Source of the DNA: Hydrogenovibrio sp. UBA650
GTDB taxonomy: Bacteria > Pseudomonadota > Gammaproteobacteria > Thiomicrospirales > Thiomicrospiraceae
Length of the DNA: 22,069 bases
Direction: 5' to 3'
Assembly (NCBI GenBank): GCA_002299245.1
Contig: DBOI01000119.1
Location: 6,597 to 28,665, forward strand
Position numbers and translations under genes: made by a program. Below are positions 6,014-12,263 of the stretch, in pieces. Under the pieces are notes generated by a model that did no database searches, had not been told where the DNA came from, and saw nothing but the letters and a program-made list of their open reading frames with translations. Each line of letters opens with the position of its first letter. Position 1 is the stretch's first letter.

Positions 6014-7108
6014 ATGACTCAGTTAAACCGACTTTCACTGCAGAACTTCCGCAACTGTGAATCTGCACAATTCAACTTTTCCAGTGGACTCAACTTAATT
6101 GTTGGCGATAATGCGGCAGGAAAAACCGCGATTATTGAAGCCATCTGGTTGCTGGCGAGTGGCCGCTCATTCCGCTCCCAGCAATCCAAGCAGCTGATTC
6201 GCCATCATACTGACAACTGTGTAATGTTTGCCGAAATCATCTCCAGCCATAATACTGAACAGGTGCAAAAAGTAGGCATTCAAAAAAGCCTTGAACAGAC
6301 CAACCTAAGAATGGATGGCGAAACAGTGAAAACTCACGGTCCAATTGCCAAAAGCTTACCTGTACAACTGCTAACCCCTGAAAGTCATAAATTGCTAGAA
6401 GAAGGCCCTAAGATTCGCCGCCAGTTTATGGACTGGGGTTGTTTCCATCAGTCTGAAGAGTTTATCCTCTGTTGGCGGCACTATCAAAAAGCTCTGAAAC
6501 AACGAAACCACGCTCTAAAAAAGAAATTACCTCAAGACCAGGTTCAGCTTTGGGATAGTGCTTTGGTTGAAAACGCATTAAAAATAGATGCAATTCGACA
6601 GGCCTATCTCTCTGAATTAGAGCCCTATTTGGTTACCTTCTGTCAGGCACTAATGCCCGAAATCGAAATTGAGGAGGCCTGTCAATATCGCGCTGGCTGG
6701 CCAAAAAATACTGAAGATCTGCTGAAGTTATATCAGCTGAACTATACGAAAGATAGCCAGCTCGGACATACCCAATATGGTTCGCATAGAGCAGATATTA
6801 GATTTAAATTCGCGCAACAAGAAGCTATTAATGTGTTATCTAGAGGCCAGCAAAAACTGTTTGTTTGTGCGCTGTTACTAGCTCAAGCGAGCCTTCACGA
6901 AAAAGTTCTAAATGAGCCTGTGATTATGCTCATAGACGACTTACCAGCGGAACTGGATGAAGCTCATCGACATAAGCTACTGGAATTACTTCAAATTCTT
7001 AAGATTCAACACATTATTACCAGTACCTCTATGCAGCTCATTCCGATTCTAAATAGTGAAACAACTAGAGTATGGACTATTGCTGGCGGTAGTATTGAAC
7101 AGATTTGA
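6014..7108 (+). CDS. recF: DNA replication and repair protein RecF
   Basis: RecF is an SMC-like ATPase that with RecO and RecR loads RecA at gaps and stalled forks. The 364-residue length is typical. Walker A is GDNAAGKT (31-38) after the family opening LSLQNFRNCESAQFNFSSGLNLIV. The C-terminal half has the ABC-type signature VLSRGQQKLFVCALLLAQ and the Walker B region VIMLIDDLPAELDEAHRHKLLELL. No strong Shine-Dalgarno site precedes the ATG and only 20 bases separate it from fieF, which suggests dnaA-dnaN-fieF-recF are read together. In many relatives gyrB follows directly; here about 5.1 kb of other genes intervene. Confidence 0.98.
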   Translation: MTQLNRLSLQNFRNCESAQFNFSSGLNLIVGDNAAGKTAIIEAIWLLASGRSFRSQQSKQLIRHHTDNCVMFAEIISSHNTEQVQKVGIQKSLEQTNLRMDGETVKTHGPIAKSLPVQLLTPESHKLLEEGPKIRRQFMDWGCFHQSEEFILCWRHYQKALKQRNHALKKKLPQDQVQLWDSALVENALKIDAIRQAYLSELEPYLVTFCQALMPEIEIEEACQYRAGWPKNTEDLLKLYQLNYTKDSQLGHTQYGSHRADIRFKFAQQEAINVLSRGQQKLFVCALLLAQASLHEKVLNEPVIMLIDDLPAELDEAHRHKLLELLQILKIQHIITSTSMQLIPILNSETTRVWTIAGGSIEQI

Positions 7109-7111
7109 TTG

Positions 7112-7144
7112 TTGTTTATTAATTGATGTGATTAGCTATAATCA
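7112..7144 (+). promoter_or_regulatory. Candidate promoter and dyad before the DUF4870-like gene
   Basis: A perfect TATAAT (7137-7142) lies 35 bases before the start of the next gene. The -35 is poor: TTGTTT (7112-7117) at 19 bases or GTTTAT (7114-7119) at 17. The -10 is covered by an inverted repeat, TGATTA (7129-7134) and TAATCA (7139-7144), which could be an operator for an unknown regulator. Confidence 0.5.
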
Positions 7145-7177
7145 AAACAGCTAACTATATAAATTGTGAGGATGCTT

Positions 7178-7549
7178 ATGAGCGAACAAAATGAAACCCA
7201 AACAAATACTTCTGAGCTGTCAGCAGAAGCATCGATAACGGTACCGATGATTATTTATGTGCTTTATCTTAGCAGCCTGATTTTTGGAATCACTGGCATC
7301 ATCGGCGTAATAATGGCTTATATCAATAAAGGCGACGGTAACTACCTGGATAGCCATTATCAATACCAGATTCGCACTTTCTGGATAGGGCTACTCTACA
7401 GTATTATTGGTGCAATCTTGACATATGTTTTTATCGGCTTCTTGGTACTATTGCTGGTTTTTATATGGTTTGTGATTCGTTGCGTACGTGGAATCCGCTT
7501 CCTCAGCAAAAATCAACCCATACCAGAACCAACTACATGGATGGTTTAA
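7178..7549 (+). CDS. Small DUF4870-like membrane protein
   Basis: This 123-residue protein has a hydrophilic N-terminus (Glu/Thr/Ser, about 1-20) and three predicted membrane helices (about 22-47, 66-84 and 85-105). Between the first two is YLDSHYQYQIRTFWIGLLY, and the tail ends PIPEPTTWMV. This pattern (SHYxxQIRTFWIGLLY and a terminal NPxTW-like motif) is the one I associate with DUF4870-type proteins of unknown function in Proteobacteria. The frame opens with a GTG at 7166, but GAGGA at 7168-7172 lies 5 bases before the ATG at 7178, which is the better start. It appears to be a single-gene unit, with a candidate promoter upstream and a terminator hairpin just downstream. No function can be assigned. 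Confidence 0.75.
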   Translation: MSEQNETQTNTSELSAEASITVPMIIYVLYLSSLIFGITGIIGVIMAYINKGDGNYLDSHYQYQIRTFWIGLLYSIIGAILTYVFIGFLVLLLVFIWFVIRCVRGIRFLSKNQPIPEPTTWMV

Positions 7550-7560
7550 GCATGAAAACA

Positions 7561-7597
7561 GCCCTTGATACTTGCAGCAATCAAGGGCAATTTATTT
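7561..7597 (+). terminator. Rho-independent terminator after the DUF4870-like gene
   Basis: GCCCTTGAT (7561-7569) pairs with ATCAAGGGC (7580-7588) over a 10-base loop and is followed by AATTTATTT. The stem starts 12 bases after the stop codon. It separates the recF-side transcripts from the haem operon. Confidence 0.75.
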
Positions 7598-7611
7598 GAT
7601 AACAATTCTCA
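7597..7611. promoter_or_regulatory. Fur-box-like site upstream of the haem operon
   Basis: TGATAACAATTCTCA matches the Fur 7-1-7 consensus TGATAATNATTATCA at 12 of 14 informative positions, with one mismatch in each half. It lies just after the preceding terminator and 128 bases before hugZ. I could not identify a convincing sigma-70 promoter between it and hugZ. Iron control of a haem operon by Fur is the common arrangement, so the site is plausible but unproven. Confidence 0.45.
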
Positions 7612-7738
7612 ACAGCATCTTTACTTTTAAACGAGATTGGCTTACATTAACCTCTTTGTTTAAAAGACTTAATTTAGTATGTTGCTCAGGTTTCTTCTAA
7701 TGCTGTTTTGAACTTTGTACTACTTTTATGGGGTTAAG

Positions 7739-8305
7739 ATGACTGACAATAACAACAATAAGTTTGAAGAAAATCAAACAATCAGAATTCAACACGAATT
7801 TAAAAAATATATCACAACCAAGCAGAGCTTGATGATGGCAACAGTTGACAATGATGGCCTCCCAGATGTTAGCTACGCGCCATTTATTATGGATGAAGAC
7901 TTCAATGTCTATGTTTTTGTCAGTGACATCGTAAAAAGAACTCAAAACCTTCTAGCAAATGGAAGGGTTAGTTTGTTATTTGTTGAAGATGAAGCAAAAG
8001 CAAAACATATTTTTGCTCGCAAGCGCGTTACCATGCAGGCCAATGCTACTACGGTAACTGCCGATGACTCCCAGATTCCAGACCTGCAAAAATTGTTTGA
8101 AGATAAATTTGGTGAGTTTGTAAACCTTGAAATTATCAGTAAATCTGACTTCCACTTAATTCGCATGAAACCTTATGAAGGTGGTTTAACCAAAGGCTTT
8201 GGCCTGGCTTTCAAATTAACCGGCGACAAACTGGCAAATGTTGAGCATCTCAAAGAAGGCCACAAAGTCAAAAAGCAAGAAGAACAGCAAGATGGCGCCG
8301 CTTAG
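7739..8305 (+). CDS. hugZ: HugZ/HutZ-family haem utilisation protein
   Basis: This 188-residue protein has the split-barrel flavin-reductase-like fold of the HugZ/HutZ family, which binds or oxidatively opens haem to free iron. Visible hallmarks are the N-terminal strand pair SLMMATVDNDGLPDVSYAPFI (31-51), VSLLFVEDEAKAKHIFARKRVTM (77-99), and the C-terminal GGLTKGFGLAFKL (148-160) before His170 and His175. The proximal haem histidine of Vibrio HutZ lies in this C-terminal region (His170 there); the equivalence is inferred. The open frame begins at a TTG at 7715, but the ATG at 7739 with GGGG just upstream fits better. It overlaps hmuS by 14 bases, so the two are translationally linked. A general pyridoxamine-phosphate-oxidase-like function is less likely given the context. 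Confidence 0.85.
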   Translation: MTDNNNNKFEENQTIRIQHEFKKYITTKQSLMMATVDNDGLPDVSYAPFIMDEDFNVYVFVSDIVKRTQNLLANGRVSLLFVEDEAKAKHIFARKRVTMQANATTVTADDSQIPDLQKLFEDKFGEFVNLEIISKSDFHLIRMKPYEGGLTKGFGLAFKLTGDKLANVEHLKEGHKVKKQEEQQDGAA

Positions 8306-9338
8306 CCGATACAAACCAGAACTCAAACAAAAGTGGGATGCTCTTCTTGAAGAGAACCCTCGAACTCGTATTCGCGATGCCGCCGAAAGCCTGAATGTTT
8401 CAGAAATGGAGCTTTTGGCTACTGGTATTTCGGATAATGTGACCTTACTTGAAGGAGACTTTAAAGCCCTATTTGCCGAGTTTACAAAAATGGGCAAGGT
8501 CATGAGCTTGGTTAGAAACGACATTGCTGTTCACGAGCTGTCTGCGGAATTCCCTGAAATCAAATTTCACCGTCATCCTGATAGAGGAGTGGCATTTTCT
8601 GATATAGATTTAAGAATCAATTTTGCCGAATATCGTTATGCGTTTGCATCGCAAAACCAGCATGCCAATCAGACTTTGCGCAGTATTCAGTTCTTTGATA
8701 AATCAGGCGCCGCAATTCACAAAGTCTATTTAAAAAACAGAGACCATACTCAACAGTGGGACCAGATGGTTGCAGACTATACTGCGAATTCTACCCCCGC
8801 AGATTTTGATTTGATGTCTGCGGTTCAGGTTTCCACTGACTTCGTACCGGTTGATGTTGATGCCTTTAAACAAGCCTGGCTGGCTATGCAAGACGTACAC
8901 GATATGCAGAATGTGCTAAATGAGTTTGGTTTGAGCCGACTCCAGGGCCTGCAAGCAATTGGAGACAGCCACGCTTGGCAAGTTGAGCTGGATGCCATTA
9001 AAAGTTTAATTGAACAAGTTTCAGCGCAAAATATATCAGCCATGGTATTTGTTAGTAACCATGCTGTTACCCAAATCTATTCAGGCCCTTTCAAACAGAC
9101 AAAAGAGATGGGGCCTTGGATGAATGTACTCGACCCAAACTTCAATCTTCATGTTTTAACCAGTGCTGTAGGTCAAGTGTGGGTAGTTAAAAAACCAACC
9201 AGTTCTGGTATTTTGACCTCGCTGGAAGTCTACGATAAAAATGGAACAGTCATGATGTTCCTAACCCCCAAACGAGCCAAAAACGAACCCGAACCGCAAG
9301 AGTGGAGCAGTATGCTTGAAGCACTGCCAAAACGGTAA
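8292..9338 (+). CDS. hmuS: Haemin-degrading/haem-carrier protein HmuS (HemS/ChuS family)
   Basis: HemS/ChuS/PhuS proteins are cytoplasmic; they take haem from the importer and either degrade it or pass it on. The 348-residue length from the ATG at 8292 matches the family (about 340-355). Two tandem related halves can be seen: GDFKALFAEFTKMGKVMSLVRNDIAVHELS with SIQFFDKSGAAIHKVYL in the first, and LIEQVSAQNISAMVFVSNHAVTQIYSGP with LEVYDKNGTVMMFL in the second. His203 in QDVHDM falls where I expect the proximal haem ligand (His196 in HemS, His209 in PhuS). The frame is open further upstream inside hugZ, but homology starts near PLSRYKPELKQKW. Having both HmuS and HugZ gives this operon two unrelated candidate haem-processing proteins. 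Confidence 0.92.
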   Translation: MAPLSRYKPELKQKWDALLEENPRTRIRDAAESLNVSEMELLATGISDNVTLLEGDFKALFAEFTKMGKVMSLVRNDIAVHELSAEFPEIKFHRHPDRGVAFSDIDLRINFAEYRYAFASQNQHANQTLRSIQFFDKSGAAIHKVYLKNRDHTQQWDQMVADYTANSTPADFDLMSAVQVSTDFVPVDVDAFKQAWLAMQDVHDMQNVLNEFGLSRLQGLQAIGDSHAWQVELDAIKSLIEQVSAQNISAMVFVSNHAVTQIYSGPFKQTKEMGPWMNVLDPNFNLHVLTSAVGQVWVVKKPTSSGILTSLEVYDKNGTVMMFLTPKRAKNEPEPQEWSSMLEALPKR

Positions 9339-9357
9339 AACTCCATAAGGAATCACT

Positions 9358-10191
9358 ATGAAAACCTTACTAGGCATTTTTTTAGCCGCATTTTCAACAA
9401 TGGCATTCTCTGCAGAAGAGCGCATTATTTCACTGGGTGGCAATGTCACCGAGATCGTTTACGAACTCAATAAAGAGGATTTGCTGGTAGCAACTGACAC
9501 CACCAGTAACTATCCTGCTGCAGCTGCAAAAACACCTAAAGTCGGTTATATGCGCCAGCTATCTGCAGAAGGTATCTTATCAATGGAACCGACCGTAATT
9601 TTTATGACCACTGAAGCGGGCCCTCCAGTTGTGATCAAACAGTTGAAAGAGACCGGCGTCAATATGCAAATTGTGCCTAGTGAATTCTCAATTGAAGGTA
9701 CTATTGAAAAAGTGGCTACCATGTCTAAATATCTCGGTGAAGAAGAGAAGGGTCAGAAGATTATCAAAAAGATCAAATCTGACATGGCTGAAGCCAATGC
9801 TATCATCAGTAAAAATCAAGACAAGAAGCCAAAGGTTCTTTTCATTCTCAGCCCTCGTAACGGCAGCCTGATGGTATCTGGAGTAAACACTCAAGCAGAC
9901 AGTATGATCAAGCTTGCAGGTGGTGAAAACGCAATGACCAGCTTTGAAGGCTTCAAGCCTCTAACGCCAGAACAGATTCTTGCGGTAAACCCTGAAGTCA
10001 TTTTAATGATGAACCACACTCGCAGAGTAAATGGCGGTAAAAAAGGAATTATGGAACACCCTGTTCTTAAACTGACACCAGCGGTTAAAAACAACAAAGT
10101 AATCACTATGGACGGTAGCTATCTATTGGGCTTTGGGCCTCGCGTTGGCCAAGCCGTTAAGGATTTAGCGGAACACCTCTATGTCAACTGA
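9358..10191 (+). CDS. hmuT: Periplasmic haemin-binding protein of the ABC importer
   Basis: HmuT captures haem in the periplasm and delivers it to HmuUV. The 277-residue protein starts with a clear signal peptide (MKTLLGIFLAAFSTMAFSA, cleavage near residue 19). It then shows the class III substrate-binding fold: RIISLGGNVTEIVYEL, KTPKVGYMRQLSAEGILSMEPTVIF, the long connecting helix, and FKPLTPEQILAVNPEVILMM. Tyr64 in VGYMRQLSAEG is where ShuT-type proteins have their haem-ligating tyrosine, supporting haem over siderophore or cobalamin. AAGGA lies 6 bases before the ATG. It overlaps hmuU by 11 bases. Confidence 0.93.
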   Translation: MKTLLGIFLAAFSTMAFSAEERIISLGGNVTEIVYELNKEDLLVATDTTSNYPAAAAKTPKVGYMRQLSAEGILSMEPTVIFMTTEAGPPVVIKQLKETGVNMQIVPSEFSIEGTIEKVATMSKYLGEEEKGQKIIKKIKSDMAEANAIISKNQDKKPKVLFILSPRNGSLMVSGVNTQADSMIKLAGGENAMTSFEGFKPLTPEQILAVNPEVILMMNHTRRVNGGKKGIMEHPVLKLTPAVKNNKVITMDGSYLLGFGPRVGQAVKDLAEHLYVN

Positions 10192-11251
10192 AGTTAAGCC
10201 AGTGAGTAAATCTCACGGGCTCAACTACGGTATCTATCTAGGCTTTTTTAGCCTGTTACTAGCTTTATCTATTCTGGCGTCACTTACCATTGGCGCCTTT
10301 GCAATGAGCCCATTAAGCGTACTCGCTATCTTGGTGTCACCGCTAGCAAGCCTTCTAAGTATCGATCTTTCGGCCTATTACACTACCGTTGAAGAGACGG
10401 TATTTTGGAATATTCGTTTTCCAAGGGTGGTTTTAGGGATTTTAGTCGGCCTATCTCTAGCGGTTGCAGGTGCCGCAATGCAAGGCTTGTTCCGAAACCC
10501 TCTTGCAGATCCCGGACTGATTGGTGTTTCCCAAGGTGCTGCTTTTGCAGCTATTGCTGTCATAGTTCTTTCGGGTAACTTTTTGGGCATATTCACGCTA
10601 CCAGTATCCGCTTTTGTTGGTGGGGTCACCACAACACTACTTGTTTACAAGCTGTCGACCAGAAATGGTAAAACCTCGATTCCCACCATGCTTTTGGCGG
10701 GGATTGCCATAGGCACCATCGCAGGAGGAGGAATTGGAATTCTTACCTATATGGCCGATGATGGGCAATTGCGCACCCTGACATTCTGGACAATGGGAAG
10801 CCTGGCAAGTGCCACTTGGGAAGCAATCTTCAGTATTATTCCTCTGGTTCTGATTGCCGTCATTGCACTACCGATGCATGCACGCTCTCTTAACGCTTTT
10901 CTAATTGGTGAAAATATATCTGGTCACCTCGGTTTTGATCCCGATAAAACTAAAATTCAAGTCATTATGCTCTCTGCGCTTTTAGTGGGTGCTGCTGTTT
11001 CAGCAGCCGGGATTATCGGTTTTGTTGGCTTAGTTGTGCCTCACCTGGTTCGCTTACTTGCCGGGCCTGATCACCGCATAGTTCTGCCCGGTTCAATGAT
11101 ACTTGGATCCGCAGTTATTCTATTTGCAGACCTGATTGCTCGAATTATTGTTATTCCCGCCGAATTACCGATTGGAATTATTATGTCAATTACTGGCGGG
11201 CCTTTCTTCCTCTGGCTACTGATGAATAGAATGGGGAGAAACACATTTTGA
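10181..11251 (+). CDS. hmuU: Haem ABC transporter permease (FecCD family)
   Basis: HmuU is the membrane channel of the haem importer. The 356-residue protein is almost wholly hydrophobic, with about ten membrane helices expected. It carries FecCD-family landmarks: NIRFPRVVLGILVGLSLAVAGAAMQGLFRNPLADPGLIGVSQGA (about 75-120), the coupling region SLNAFLIGENISGHLGFD, and IGFVGLVVPHLVRLLAGPDHR near residue 290. The ATG lies inside the end of hmuT, and the TGA overlaps the TTG start of hmuV, so the three are translationally coupled. Family members also move ferric siderophores and vitamin B12; haem is inferred from HmuT and HmuS. Confidence 0.93.
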   Translation: MSTEVKPVSKSHGLNYGIYLGFFSLLLALSILASLTIGAFAMSPLSVLAILVSPLASLLSIDLSAYYTTVEETVFWNIRFPRVVLGILVGLSLAVAGAAMQGLFRNPLADPGLIGVSQGAAFAAIAVIVLSGNFLGIFTLPVSAFVGGVTTTLLVYKLSTRNGKTSIPTMLLAGIAIGTIAGGGIGILTYMADDGQLRTLTFWTMGSLASATWEAIFSIIPLVLIAVIALPMHARSLNAFLIGENISGHLGFDPDKTKIQVIMLSALLVGAAVSAAGIIGFVGLVVPHLVRLLAGPDHRIVLPGSMILGSAVILFADLIARIIVIPAELPIGIIMSITGGPFFLWLLMNRMGRNTF

Positions 11252-12042
11252 GTATCCTGAAAGCAACCAACCTAAATTACAGCGTCGGTAGTTCGCAACT
11301 TATCAAGAATGTCAGCTTTGAAGTTGAAGAGGGTTCAATTTTTAGTATTATCGGTCCAAATGGAGCCGGAAAATCAACCCTGCTTTCTCTGTTGACAGGT
11401 GACGCCAAAGCAGAGGGTATTGTTGAGATCGCACACCAGGATATTAATGACTGGGAGAGTAAAGAACTGGCATTGAAACGCGCGGTTTTACCACAAAGTG
11501 TATCTCTCAACTTTTCTTTTAAAGTTGCCGAAGTGGTCCTTATGGGCAGAAGCCCCTATGTTAACGGACTGGCCGAAGGTCCTCACGATTACGAAATTTC
11601 CAGAGAGGCCTTAAAAATTGTCGATCTTGAAGCCTATTGGGACCGAGACTACACCTCGCTTTCAGGAGGTGAAAAACAGCGTGTTCAATTTGCTCGAGTC
11701 TTAGTCCAACTCTGTAAAGATTCATTTGAGGAGTCGCTGGCAGGTAAAATTTTATTCCTCGATGAAGCGGTCGCCAATCTAGACCCTACTCATCAGCATC
11801 AAGTATTCATTATCTTGAAACGCCTACAAACTCAAGGCCTAACAGTTATAAACGTGCTTCACGACCTTCATCTCACGGCACAGTATTCAGACCATGTACT
11901 GGTGATGAAAAACGCTCAAATGCTGACCTGCGACACTATGCAAAAAGTTATGACTCCAGAGCGCCTTGAAGAGATCTACGAAATACCATTCAGGGTCATT
12001 GATGATCCTGAAACCGATTGGCCACTTTTGATCACTGGCTAG
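11248..12042 (+). CDS. hmuV: Haem ABC transporter ATP-binding protein
   Basis: HmuV powers haem import by ATP hydrolysis. The 264 residues contain Walker A GPNGAGKST (36-44), the Q-loop Gln83, the signature LSGGEKQ (138-144), Walker B ending ILFLDEAVANLD (168-179, catalytic Glu173), and the switch His205 in VLHDLH. The D-loop region reads EAVANLD where EPTSALD is usual, a known type of variation. The start is a TTG overlapping the hmuU stop by two bases, with GGGGAG about 10 bases upstream; no ATG lies before the conserved ILKATNLNYSVG region. No outer-membrane receptor, TonB or ExbBD gene follows, although haem import into the periplasm normally needs them. Confidence 0.95.
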   Translation: MSILKATNLNYSVGSSQLIKNVSFEVEEGSIFSIIGPNGAGKSTLLSLLTGDAKAEGIVEIAHQDINDWESKELALKRAVLPQSVSLNFSFKVAEVVLMGRSPYVNGLAEGPHDYEISREALKIVDLEAYWDRDYTSLSGGEKQRVQFARVLVQLCKDSFEESLAGKILFLDEAVANLDPTHQHQVFIILKRLQTQGLTVINVLHDLHLTAQYSDHVLVMKNAQMLTCDTMQKVMTPERLEEIYEIPFRVIDDPETDWPLLITG

Positions 12043-12171
12043 TGAAAACTTGCAAGAGTATTTACTACATTTTTAAGCCTATTACTACAGGGGTTCCAGC
12101 CACCGTCTGTAATCTTCAAAAAACCTCGATTTAGCTTTATATTTAGAGCATGTTAATTGAATGCTTTCTGT

Positions 12172-12183
12172 GGTAATATTACC
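12172..12183. promoter_or_regulatory. Palindrome and possible extended -10 upstream of gyrB
   Basis: GGTAATATTACC is a perfect 12-base palindrome 80 bases before gyrB. It overlaps TGGTAATAT (12171-12179), which resembles an extended -10 element without a good -35. It could be the gyrB promoter, an operator, or chance. Elsewhere in the 221-base hmuV-gyrB gap I see no clear terminator. Confidence 0.35.
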
Positions 12184-12263
12184 TAGATTTTTAAGTAGCA
12201 AAAACAACCTTAGTTTACAGGCCTTTAAATCAGTCTGAAACTACCCTAAAAAGAATTGAGTTT

